6,614 nucleotides of DNA. Origin: Oceanospirillaceae bacterium. GTDB lineage: Bacteria; Pseudomonadota; Gammaproteobacteria; Pseudomonadales; Balneatricaceae. The translations under genes were made by a program, and so were the position numbers. Where the stretch lies: contig JAGSHA010000180.1 of NCBI GenBank assembly GCA_023954795.1, positions 1-6,614 on the forward strand, read 5' to 3'. Shown piece after piece: positions 1 to 6,589 of this stretch (the stretch's first letter is position 1; each line of letters begins with the position of its first letter). The notes beneath the pieces were generated by a model, which worked only from the letters and a program-made list of their open reading frames with translations, searched no databases and was not told the origin of the DNA.

Positions 1-122
1 AGTGCCTGGCCATTGGCGCCCGCGAAGGTTTCGTTGGTCAGCGTCAGTGTCGCCGTGGCATCAATGGAACCATCGTTGGCCGACGCTTCTGCGAAGGAGG
101 TCGCGCTGTAGCTGAGCGACTT
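1..122 (-). repeat. Protein repeat unit 4, cut by window edge
   Basis: The first 40 residues of a fourth copy are visible. The DNA differs from the matching part of unit 3 (358-479) at six of 122 positions. All six changes are synonymous, so the protein is identical over this stretch. The array probably continues beyond the window. Confidence 0.86.
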
Positions 123-2750
123 CACAACGGGATCTGCAAAATTGATGGCGAGATCACTGGTGGTTGCACCGGTAACTACGGAAGCATCACCGCCTACAAA
201 TGCAGCATCACCTAAGGTGACGGTGAGATCAGCAATGTCGTCGGCATCGAGGTGAGAGCCGGCTGTACCGGTGAAGCTGAGGGTCGCGGTTGTATCACTC
301 GCCTTAACAAGCGACACACTCAATCCCGCCGGTACATTCGAGAAGGTCGCACCGGCCAGTGCCTGGCCATTGGCGCCAGCAAAGGTTTCGTTGGTCAGCG
401 TCAGCGTCGCTGTAGCATCAATGGAGCCATCGTTGGCCGACGCTTCTGCGAAGGAGGTCGCGCTGTAGCTGAGCGACTTCACAACCGGATCTGCAAAATC
501 GATGGCGAGATCACTGGTGGTTGCACCGGTAACTGCGGAAGCATCACCGCCCACAAATGCGGCGTCGCCCAACGCAACAGTAAGGTCAGAGATATCGTCT
601 GCATCAAGGTGCGAGGCAGCTGTGCCGGTAAAACTGAGGGTCGCGGTTGTATCACTTGCCTTAACCAGGGAAGCACTTAGACCACCCGGGACGTTAGAGA
701 AGGTAACATCAGATATTACCTGTCCATTTGATCCCACAAATGTATCGCCGATCAGTGTTAGTGTGGCTGTATCGGTGATGGAGCCGTCGTTATCCGTCGA
801 TTCAGAAAATGTGGTCAGATCATAGTTGAGCTCGATACTGTCAGCATCTGAGAAATTAATTGCCAGATTACTCTTTGTCGCCCCGGTGACAGAAGACGCG
901 TCTCCCCCACTGAATGATGAATCACCAAGAGTAACGGTTAAGTCACTAACATCATTTAAATCTTCGTGAGACGTGGCATTACCGGTAAAGGTGAGAGTAG
1001 CTGTTGTATCACTGGTTTTTGTAACAACAGCGGTTAAACCAGCAGGAACATTGGTCACAACAGCACCTGTCAGCGCTTGTCCATTTGTGCCAACAAATGT
1101 CTCTCCGCCAGATAGGGTGAGGGTAGATGTTGTAGAGATCGAGCCGTTATTTGCCGAGGCCTCGACGAATGTATCTGGACTGTAAGACAGGGTGATTGAT
1201 GGAGCAGACCCTCCACTACCAGAGTCACCCGTCTCTTCTTCGGTTTCTTCCTCAGCCGCTGAGCCACCAGTCAAGGAGTCATCACTCACCTCAACTTGCT
1301 CAGCCGCAGCTGTCAGACCACTACCAGAAAAGCTATCCTGAGCGTCGCTCAAATCACCGCTTGCGGCACCTGTTTCAATAGCATCGGCGGCTTCACCTTG
1401 GGTCACAGTCTGAATTTGAACCGCGTCTCTAAGCGCTTCAAGTACTTGCCCTGTATCCGCGTCCTCCAATGCCTGAGCAATACTGGTATTGGCATCGACC
1501 AATATCGCCGCCGCCTCATCGGCCATTGCGGCGACACTTTCTTGTAGTCCGTCTCTAATGGTTACATCGTCTATTGAATCCAGCGCTTTTTCAGCGGCAC
1601 TATTAACGGTCGCTTCCAGCAGCGCTGCATCAGCCAGATCAACGGTATTGTCGCTTTCAGCAGCTTCGTTAATCTTCTCCGCCAACGCGTCAACAGTCGC
1701 CTGCATCGCTTCAACGGCCGTCAGCTCGTCGCCCGCGGCCCCCTGCATAACTGCTGCTGCCTGTACCAGCATGTTCGCCACTTTCAAGTTGGCGGACTGT
1801 ATATCCAGTGCTGTGTCGATGGCGGCAGCATCAGCACCCTCTTTGGTCGCTTCCTCAATCGGGTCAAAGGTTTTCAGATCAACATTGGTGGGGAGCCCCA
1901 ACGCTTCACTCACGGCCTGTTCAGCTTCTTCTGCACTTTTACCGGTCTCCACAATCGCCTGGACCAGTGTGGTGACCGGTGTAATTACAGTGGAGCCCTC
2001 TGGGGCTCTCAGGGTGCCTTCAAACGCCAGACCGGTAGAGATATCGGTACCACCAAACGCTACCAAACTGCCTTGACCAATCAGCGTGAAGTCACCGTTG
2101 GCATCCGTGGTGGTGGAGGTTTCACCCTCATCCAATACACCATTGCCGTTAGCATCAAGAAAGACCGTTGCGTCCTTGATATAACCATCGATCAGTTTAC
2201 CGCTGGTTTGCAGCATGGAGTCAGCGTTCGCTAAAGCCAGATCACGGCTCGCATCATCAGATCCAACATTGGCGACAACTGAGCGCAAAGTAGCGATATC
2301 ACTCGCACTGGCATCAAGATCTACCGAGTAATACTCGGCCACCTGAGCTTTATTGGCAAAAGCTTTTGCCGCAGCACCAAAGGCCGCATTATCAACCGAT
2401 ACATTATTGAGGGCGATCAGTGTCTGCAATATCGCATCGGCACGGTTGCCACCATTACCCGCGAGAATATTGCTCACATAATCCACCGCCTGCTGCATGT
2501 TTTCGGTGGTTACATTATCGGCAAGCAGGGTGTTGAGGAAACTAGATACGAAATCGGACGAACTATTATCTGCGGGGTAGAGGTTGAGGAAAGCACTGCT
2601 CTGGCTCAGATCCTCGGTCAGGAGAGCGAACCCCCGACCACTGCTGATGATACTTTCAAATTGTCCCAAATAGGTTGCGCCAGGAGCGGCATCAAACATA
2701 CCTACAATCAGTTTAACGATATTGCTGCGATCAACTGCGGTTATTTCCAT
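1..2750 (-). CDS. Large tandem-repeat surface/adhesin-like protein, 3' end outside window
   Basis: The minus-strand frame is open from the in-frame TGA at 2828-2826 to the window edge. The first ATG is at 2750, giving 916 visible codons. The ribosome binding site is poor (a GAG or GAAG upstream), and no other ATG, GTG or TTG lies in frame above it. No Sec signal peptide is visible. Residues 1-150 are helical and vaguely resemble the N-termini of DUF4214/RsaA-type type I-secreted proteins (weak recognition). Residues 185-235 form an SdrD/Cna-B-like domain whose loop DANGNGVLDEGE (199-210) fits an EF-hand: D199, N201, N203, G204, D207, E210. Residues 254-490 are alanine-rich and helical. An acidic Glu/Thr then Gly/Ser linker follows at about 497-517, and 119-residue beta-rich repeats start at 519. 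A role as a secreted calcium-dependent adhesin is inferred; the C-terminal secretion signal is not in view. Confidence 0.87.
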   Translation of the reverse strand, partial: MEITAVDRSNIVKLIVGMFDAAPGATYLGQFESIISSGRGFALLTEDLSQSSAFLNLYPADNSSSDFVSSFLNTLLADNVTTENMQQAVDYVSNILAGNGGNRADAILQTLIALNNVSVDNAAFGAAAKAFANKAQVAEYYSVDLDASASDIATLRSVVANVGSDDASRDLALANADSMLQTSGKLIDGYIKDATVFLDANGNGVLDEGETSTTTDANGDFTLIGQGSLVAFGGTDISTGLAFEGTLRAPEGSTVITPVTTLVQAIVETGKSAEEAEQAVSEALGLPTNVDLKTFDPIEEATKEGADAAAIDTALDIQSANLKVANMLVQAAAVMQGAAGDELTAVEAMQATVDALAEKINEAAESDNTVDLADAALLEATVNSAAEKALDSIDDVTIRDGLQESVAAMADEAAAILVDANTSIAQALEDADTGQVLEALRDAVQIQTVTQGEAADAIETGAASGDLSDAQDSFSGSGLTAAAEQVEVSDDSLTGGSAAEEETEEETGDSGSGGSAPSITLSYSPDTFVEASANNGSISTTSTLTLSGGETFVGTNGQALTGAVVTNVPAGLTAVVTKTSDTTATLTFTGNATSHEDLNDVSDLTVTLGDSSFSGGDASSVTGATKSNLAINFSDADSIELNYDLTTFSESTDNDGSITDTATLTLIGDTFVGSNGQVISDVTFSNVPGGLSASLVKASDTTATLSFTGTAASHLDADDISDLTVALGDAAFVGGDASAVTGATTSDLAIDFADPVVKSLSYSATSFAEASANDGSIDATATLTLTNETFAGANGQALAGATFSNVPAGLSVSLVKASDTTATLSFTGTAGSHLDADDIADLTVTLGDAAFVGGDASVVTGATTSDLAINFADPVVKSLSYSATSFAEASANDGSIDATATLTLTNETFAGANGQA
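123..479 (-). repeat. Protein repeat unit 3 (119 residues)
   Basis: This third copy begins KSLSYS and includes ANDGSI, NVPAGL, SFTGTAGSH, LDADD and VTGATTSDLAI. Its N-terminal third is nearly identical to unit 4. Its C-terminal two thirds are close to unit 2. The regular length without gaps indicates that the domain size is under constraint. Confidence 0.88.
480..836 (-). repeat. Protein repeat unit 2 (119 residues, mosaic)
   Basis: This second copy begins IELNYD. Its first 40 residues differ widely from unit 3 in both protein and DNA. From NVPGGL onward it matches unit 3 closely, with about 7 differences in 74 residues and a similarly high DNA match. The step in similarity falls inside the unit rather than at its boundary. 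The period to unit 3 is exactly 357 nt. Confidence 0.85.
837..1196 (-). repeat. Protein repeat unit 1 (120 residues, diverged)
   Basis: This is the first copy of the tandem domain, directly after the Gly/Ser linker. It begins ITLSYS and contains the landmarks NNGSI, NVPAGL, TATLTFTG, SDLTVTLGD and SVTGAT. It is one residue longer than the other units because of SGGETF where the others have a shorter turn. The alternating hydrophobic/Ser-Thr pattern suggests an Ig-like beta-sandwich. I cannot name a database family with certainty. It is the most diverged copy in view. Confidence 0.85.
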
Positions 2751-2901
2751 AGATTGCTTCAGCTCTGTAATGATGTCGGTTTTGAGCTTCGATATGCTTT
2801 TTCTGGAAATTACCCAGCCATCAGATCAACGCATGATGTTATAACCAGCAAAGCATATCACTACGGTAGCGGCGGGAAGGCGCAGTTTTCGGGTATAGGG
2901 C

Positions 2902-2935
2902 ATTGATACCAAGACATGTAAATATCTGTATCAAT
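2902..2935. promoter_or_regulatory. 8-bp inverted repeat upstream of the repeat-protein gene
   Basis: The arms attgatac (2902-2909) and gtatcaat (2928-2935) are perfect inverted copies separated by 18 nt. They lie about 150 nt upstream of the ATG at 2750. On the minus strand the TTGATA within one arm resembles a -35 box, but no good -10 follows at normal spacing. The site could be an operator or chance. Confidence 0.25.
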
Positions 2936-2963
2936 ATTCGCCATGCAGACACCTACACAAACG

Positions 2964-2982
2964 TTCAGCACAGCGGGCTGAA
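2964..2982. other. Small hairpin, 6-bp stem
   Basis: ttcagc (2964-2969) and gctgaa (2977-2982) form a perfect stem around a 7-nt loop, followed on the plus strand by a short tcttt. It is too weak to call a terminator with confidence. Confidence 0.2.
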
Positions 2983-3164
2983 TCTTTAAATCATGTCTGC
3001 TAACAAAACGAAGGCAACTTAGAATAGTCAGAACAAAGTCCTCCTGACAGAGGGGCCTTCCCTGAAGAGCATTTTCATACTCTTTTTTATCTACCGCGTT
3101 TAAAAGTAGAAGCCAACCTTAAGAATTTCCAACAAAAAATCGTAGTATGTCGTTTTTTTCATGC

Positions 3165-3183
3165 GCCAGATCAACAATCTGGC
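3165..3183. other. Hairpin, 7-bp perfect stem with 5-nt loop
   Basis: gccagat and atctggc flank caaca. Flanking cat and atg could add three more pairs past a 2-nt bulge. There is no T-run in the right place for either strand, so it is not a standard terminator. It lies inside the putative relic. Confidence 0.35.
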
Positions 3184-3247
3184 ATGTATGGTGCTGTCAT
3201 TGATGCGTCCACCAAAATAATCGTAACTAAGGCGGGGACAGGGGATA

Positions 3248-3260
3248 CGGGTTTAACCCG
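3248..3260. other. Palindrome shortly after the acyl-ligase stop codon
   Basis: cgggtttaacccg is symmetrical around its central base and lies about 40 nt past the stop codon of the upstream gene. It lacks a T-tract. It may act as a transcript end stabiliser or mark the edge of a repeated element; neither is shown. Confidence 0.25.
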
Positions 3261-3301
3261 CACCCTAACACTCGATTTTGACCTATTTCTGTCGTGGTAA
3301 T

Positions 3302-6154
3302 TTACTCTGTCCTTTTGATCGCCGTCTCCGTATTCAGATCAGCCTCACCAGAAAGCCTCAGAACCTCAGCCCGCGCGCGATCTCGCAAAGCTAACGCCTG
3401 CTGCCAGAGGCTTTTTCCGTTCCCAACACGACTGGAGATCGGTTCACCGATGGAGATGATGATATGCCCCCGCCTTGGGAACCAGCTGTTCGCACGGAGC
3501 ATGGATCGTGTTCCCCTTATCGCCACAGGCACCACCGGCAGCTGCTGCTGGCACGCTGTTGTAAATGCACCAAGATGGAAGGACCTGAGACCGGGCACGC
3601 GAGTGAATGTACCTTCCGGGAAAAAGAAAAGAGGCGTACTCCCTCCAACCTGATTCGCCAACCGAGTGATATCAGCATGACCCTGATCAGGGTCGAAACG
3701 AGCAACAAATTCGATACCGATCTTACGCAGCAGAAAAGCAATCAATTTCTTCTCTTCTAATTCCCCTTTGGCGACAAACCGTACACAGCGCGGCAAAAAA
3801 CCCACCAGTGCGTAGCCATCCAGATAACTGGAATGATTGCAGACAAAAATACAACCTTGCCCCTGCGGCGGCAGGTGCTCAGCGCCTTCAAGCCGCACTG
3901 AAGTGCCCGTTAGCACGCCCAGAAGCCGGACCGCCTGCCGAATCACCCACCAACGTAACTCCACGCCGGGCAGCAACAGAAATGGCGGCAGAGCCAGGCA
4001 AAGCAGCAGACCGTAAAGGCTCCAGCCATAGACGGCAAACGCTGAGTTCAGAAACCGCTGCCATAACCTACCCAATCGTCCAGCCAGCCCCACCCGACCG
4101 ATGCGCAGCCATTGCAACCAGTGACTTTCTGGTATCTCGCTGAGATTGCCGCCTTCATACAGCGCCTTACAGGCGGAACGGCGTACCTTGCCGCTGGATG
4201 TTTTCAGCACACGATTTGGTAGTACCAGCAAGACCTCATCCACCGGCTGTCCCAACAGATCTACAGCGAGCCGATTAATTTCATTACTCAGCTCCGCGCG
4301 ACGAGAATCATCCTGCTGCCGGGTTTCTGCCATCACCACCAGGCGCTCAGTGCCTCGCTCGGGGCTCCGGCTACCAAAGACCACTACGCCGCCTTTACGG
4401 ATTCCCTCCATGCTTCCTATCGCAGTTTCTAATTCCGCCGGATGAATATTGCGTCCCGCCAGTATAATCAGGTCCTTCTGTCTGCCGGTCACATAGAGTT
4501 CGCCTTCCGAGATATAACCAAGATCACCTGTTTCGAGCCAGTCACCATGAAACAGGACGGCGGTTTGCTCCGGGTTACGATAGTAGCCACTGGTTGAAGA
4601 GGGCCCCTGAAACTGAATCCGCCCTTCCTGTCGGTCTGGCAATTCCCGGTCACGGTCATCCACCACCCTAAGCTGATGCAGTGGCAACGCCCTTCCACAG
4701 GCGACCACTTCAATCGCTCCTTTCTCGTCAGCAGTGCTGGGCTCTGCCCAACCTGTGCGAGTAAAACGTTCACGCGCAATCAGACTCACCTTGGGTCCTC
4801 GCTGCAGAGTCGGAAACGCTAACCCTACGGTACTCTCAGCCAAACCATACACCGGCATCATCGCCTCGGATTTAAACCCACAAGCAGAAAATCGTTCACC
4901 AAATGCACGTAATGTCTGAGGACTGACAGGTTCTGCTCCGTTAAAAGCACAACGCCAGGAAGAGAGATCAAGCTGCTGGCGTGTCTCATCTTCGATTAGA
5001 CGGACACAGTGTTCATAACCAAAATTAGGTGATGCTGATAAGGTACCCCGAAAGCGGTGGATCGCTTCCAGCCAACGCTGAGGTCGGGCAACAAAGCTAA
5101 GAGGCGACATAATGACCAGTTGCGCGCCATGATAGAGACTGCCGAACCAGGCCCCAATCAATCCCATATCGTGATAAAGCGGCAACCAGCTGACAAACAC
5201 ATCGCTGGAATTGGCCTTTACCACTTCCCCCATAGCGCGTACGTTCGCCAGCAAGTTGGCATGAGTCAGCACCACCCCTTTGGGTGTTCCTGTGCTGCCG
5301 GAGGTATACTGCAAAAAGGCGATATCCTCTGCGTGCAGTTTCGGCAGATCCGGGATATCACTATCGTTTTTTACCGCCGTTGCCGTCACCAGATGACGTA
5401 ACGATCTCACCCGACTCAGCAGTAAACCGGCAAACGGTAAGGCTTCGGCCTGAGTCAGCATGATCCCGGCAGCTGCGTTCTGAACAATACTGACATGCCG
5501 GTTAAGATGATCTTCAATCTGACTGGTACGGCCCGGCGGATAGATCGGACAAGGGATACCGCCTGCGTACAGCACACCAAAAAAGCAGTAAAAATAGTCT
5601 TCGCAAGTCGGAAGCATCAGAACAACCGGCTCCTGAGGCCTTAAGTCCAGCTTTTGTAAGCCTGATGCAACCCGCATCGCTCCCACCTTCAGCTGACGAA
5701 AGCTGATCGTGGTACCCTCACTATCCGGGTCGTAAAGCCGTATGTGGGTTCGGTCTGGATGGTTTAGCAGATGCCATTCCAGAACGTCAGTAAGGGTCTC
5801 TGCTTGCTCAGGCACAAGGCAGGAATCCTGCAACACTACATCAACACGCTCAACCTCGGGCAAAACGGAGCCTGCTCGGCATTGCCCTCCCTGAATGGCT
5901 CTTAGAAGATCACGAGGCGTATCTGCACTGCTTAGCAGCGCGTCTGGGATCGCCACCTCAAATGTACGCTCAAGACGCAGCAACAACTCAACCCTGCCGA
6001 GGCTGTCAAAAGCGAAATCTTTATCCAAAGAACTGTCCAGATTCAGCTGAGCAGAAAGATGCTGCTGGGGATGTAACTCGCGTGCGACCTGCTTTACCGT
6101 TCGCAGGAGTTCGGTGGCAACACTCTGTGTTGTCCGGCTTGGATTATCCTTCAA
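3302..6154 (-). CDS. ACP - fatty-acyl-AMP ligase - PlsC acyltransferase fusion protein
   Basis: This is a complete 950-residue gene with a TTG start at 6154 and TAA at 3304-3302. No ATG or GTG lies in frame between the upstream TGA and the TTG, and starting later would cut into the carrier domain. Residues 10-90 are an acyl carrier domain with the phosphopantetheine serine in FDSLGRVE (Ser51). Residues 110-670 are an ANL ligase: YTSGSTGTPKG (283-293), LPLYHDMG, YGLAES (436-441), TGDLGY (542-547), GRQKDLIILAGRN (557-569), and the catalytic lysine in KTSSGK (Lys656). RPQRWLEAI and SPNFGYEHC, then NGAEPVSP, are typical of fatty-acyl-AMP ligases, which load ACP rather than CoA. Residues 704-730 are a hydrophobic membrane segment. 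Residues 755-905 are PlsC-like: NHSSYLD (His774, Asp779), FPEGTFTR and VVPVAIRGT. Inferred role: activate a fatty acid, load it on the built-in carrier, and acylate a lipid at the inner membrane. E. coli Aas has PlsC first and no ACP. Confidence 0.93.
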   Translation of the reverse strand: MKDNPSRTTQSVATELLRTVKQVARELHPQQHLSAQLNLDSSLDKDFAFDSLGRVELLLRLERTFEVAIPDALLSSADTPRDLLRAIQGGQCRAGSVLPEVERVDVVLQDSCLVPEQAETLTDVLEWHLLNHPDRTHIRLYDPDSEGTTISFRQLKVGAMRVASGLQKLDLRPQEPVVLMLPTCEDYFYCFFGVLYAGGIPCPIYPPGRTSQIEDHLNRHVSIVQNAAAGIMLTQAEALPFAGLLLSRVRSLRHLVTATAVKNDSDIPDLPKLHAEDIAFLQYTSGSTGTPKGVVLTHANLLANVRAMGEVVKANSSDVFVSWLPLYHDMGLIGAWFGSLYHGAQLVIMSPLSFVARPQRWLEAIHRFRGTLSASPNFGYEHCVRLIEDETRQQLDLSSWRCAFNGAEPVSPQTLRAFGERFSACGFKSEAMMPVYGLAESTVGLAFPTLQRGPKVSLIARERFTRTGWAEPSTADEKGAIEVVACGRALPLHQLRVVDDRDRELPDRQEGRIQFQGPSSTSGYYRNPEQTAVLFHGDWLETGDLGYISEGELYVTGRQKDLIILAGRNIHPAELETAIGSMEGIRKGGVVVFGSRSPERGTERLVVMAETRQQDDSRRAELSNEINRLAVDLLGQPVDEVLLVLPNRVLKTSSGKVRRSACKALYEGGNLSEIPESHWLQWLRIGRVGLAGRLGRLWQRFLNSAFAVYGWSLYGLLLCLALPPFLLLPGVELRWWVIRQAVRLLGVLTGTSVRLEGAEHLPPQGQGCIFVCNHSSYLDGYALVGFLPRCVRFVAKGELEEKKLIAFLLRKIGIEFVARFDPDQGHADITRLANQVGGSTPLFFFPEGTFTRVPGLRSFHLGAFTTACQQQLPVVPVAIRGTRSMLRANSWFPRRGHIIISIGEPISSRVGNGKSLWQQALALRDRARAEVLRLSGEADLNTETAIKRTE

Positions 6155-6172
6155 AACTACCTCACTAGAGGT
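6155..6172 (-). promoter_or_regulatory. Shine-Dalgarno for the TTG start, in a possible occluding hairpin
   Basis: On the minus strand GAGGT (6163-6159) sits 4 nt before the TTG, a workable spacing that supports this start. The same GAGGT can pair with ACCTC (6172-6168) across the 4-nt loop TAGT, a perfect 5-bp stem. If it forms, the hairpin would partly hide the ribosome binding site. Together with the TTG start this suggests low or regulated translation, which is inference. Confidence 0.5.
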
Positions 6173-6182
6173 CGGTGCTCAG

Positions 6183-6212
6183 ATATTAGTATAGGAAGAT
6201 TGCTTCTATTAA
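6183..6212 (-). promoter_or_regulatory. Candidate sigma70-type promoter for the acyl-ligase gene
   Basis: On the minus strand TTAATA (6212-6207) and TAATAT (6188-6183) are separated by 18 nt. An overlapping alternative -10, TATACT, lies at 6193-6188. Transcription would begin near 6176, giving a leader of about 22 nt. The -35 match is only partial. Confidence 0.35.
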
Positions 6213-6268
6213 GGGGGATTAGCGGCGGACGGGAAATTAAAAGCCTAAGGAACATATGAATAAGCTTT

Positions 6269-6282
6269 CAGCCTTAAGGCTG
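6269..6282. promoter_or_regulatory. Perfect 14-bp palindrome, possible operator
   Basis: cagccttaaggctg is fully self-complementary. Looser outer arms follow, tatgaa on the left (6255-6260) and ttcata on the right (6283-6288), with extra bases on the left side only. A related agcctaagg lies at 6242-6250. The palindrome is about 57 nt upstream of the -35 candidate, so it could bind an activator or be an unrelated dyad. Confidence 0.3.
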
Positions 6283-6372
6283 TTCATACGTGCTACCACA
6301 TACTGATGAGACATCACGTGGCATTCCAACTCAGCGTCTCAGATAATGAATACCATCGCACATCGCAGATAC

Positions 6373-6405
6373 AAAAAAGCCCCGGTCGCTAAACTAGGGC
6401 TTTTT
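6373..6405. terminator. Bidirectional rho-independent terminator (repeat copy 2)
   Basis: aaaaagccc (6374-6382) pairs with gggcttttt (6397-6405). An inner ggt/act pairing continues past a mismatch and a wobble around the loop cgctaa. The A-run on one side and T-run on the other let it work in both directions. For the minus-strand RNA it ends the tRNA-tail unit and insulates the downstream acyl-ligase gene. Confidence 0.8.
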
Positions 6406-6431
6406 CGCTGTAAATTCGGATGGCGGTGAGG

Positions 6432-6544
6432 GAGCGATTACTTCGCCCCTCCGGGGCCAGCGTCTCAAGCTCCGCTGTTGTCTCGCTAAGCTCACCTGCG
6501 CGGCGCGGGTCGATACCACGAGGGTTCTCACCCTCCCTTCAGAT
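6432..6544 (-). ncRNA. Structured spacer RNA between the tRNA-tail copies
   Basis: The minus-strand sequence between terminator copy 1 and the second tail looks structured. It has GAGGGT-GAGA-ACCCTC (6535-6520), a 6-bp stem with a GNRA-type tetraloop, and GCCCC-GGA-GGGGC (6457-6445). GGTGAG (6533-6528) could instead pair with CTCACC of the downstream tail, mimicking an acceptor stem. GGTATCGACCC resembles a T-loop. No open frame is evident. A processed small RNA like rtT is possible, but expression is unknown. Confidence 0.35.
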
Positions 6545-6555
6545 ATCGCAGAAAC

Positions 6556-6589
6556 AAAAAAGCCCCGGTCGTTAAACCAAGGCTTTTTT
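6556..6589. terminator. Bidirectional rho-independent terminator (repeat copy 1)
   Basis: aaaaaagcc (6556-6564) pairs with ggctttttt (6581-6589), with an inner ggt/acc stem around cgttaa after an internal loop. It is a diverged copy of the terminator 183 nt to the left and holds the same place after a CCTCACCGCCA tail on the minus strand. Confidence 0.8.

Larger units (their letters stand above)
2861..3255 (-). pseudogene. Possible decayed coding or mobile-element remnant in two frames
   Basis: Two stop-free stretches overlap on the minus strand. Frame A follows the TAA at 3255-3253 and reads TRIPCPRLSYDYFGGRI onward for 50 codons to the TAA at 3102-3100. Frame B runs from 3118 to the TAG at 2863-2861, 85 codons, and includes VDKKEYENALQGRPLCQED. 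Frame B has no ATG before 2944, and that ATG would leave only 27 residues after a fair AGGTG site. Their order and overlap could be explained by one old frameshift. The composition looks protein-like rather than random. I have an uncertain memory of similar strings near IS200-like/RAYT transposases in gammaproteobacteria, but I cannot confirm it. It could also be a repeated non-coding element. Confidence 0.3.
2751..3301. other. Intergenic region of about 550 nt between the two genes
   Basis: No intact gene with a start and ribosome binding site is visible here on either strand. The region holds small inverted repeats at 2902-2935, 2964-2982, 3165-3183 and 3248-3260, plus two overlapping open stretches on the minus strand (annotated separately). 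The promoter of the repeat-protein gene must lie here, or in the acyltransferase gene upstream, but no clear -35/-10 pair stands out. No hairpin followed by a T-run is seen after the stop of the acyl-ligase gene. Confidence 0.6.
6155..6361. other. Gene-free leader/intergenic stretch
   Basis: This stretch lies between the acyl-ligase start and the first terminator hairpin. It contains the ribosome binding site, the promoter candidate and a 14-bp palindrome. I see no open frame with a credible start on either strand. Confidence 0.6.

Noticed and set aside
252..1185. Several plus-strand open frames over the repeat region
   Set aside because: They repeat with the 357-nt period and mirror the minus-strand coding frame; none has recognisable domains.
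1..1196. CRISPR array
   Set aside because: The 357-nt period is protein coding throughout with no unique spacers.
1489..2076. Plus-strand open frame of 195 residues rich in Ser and Ala
   Set aside because: It is the antisense shadow of the alanine-rich region of the minus-strand repeat protein, which has the coherent domains.
3100..3162. A 20-residue minus-strand peptide beginning MKKTTYYDF
   Set aside because: No ribosome binding site, and the same frame stays open far upstream of the ATG, so it looks like part of the relic rather than a small gene.
3248..3260. Rho-independent terminator after the acyl-ligase gene
   Set aside because: The dyad is short and has no following T-run on the minus strand.
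6303..6310. CTGATGAG, a hammerhead ribozyme core motif
   Set aside because: No matching stem II followed by GAAA, and no cleavage-site strand, is present nearby.
6432..6544. Complete tRNA-Ser gene
   Set aside because: Only the 3' tail is convincing; no D-arm, anticodon loop or standard long variable arm can be fitted in order.
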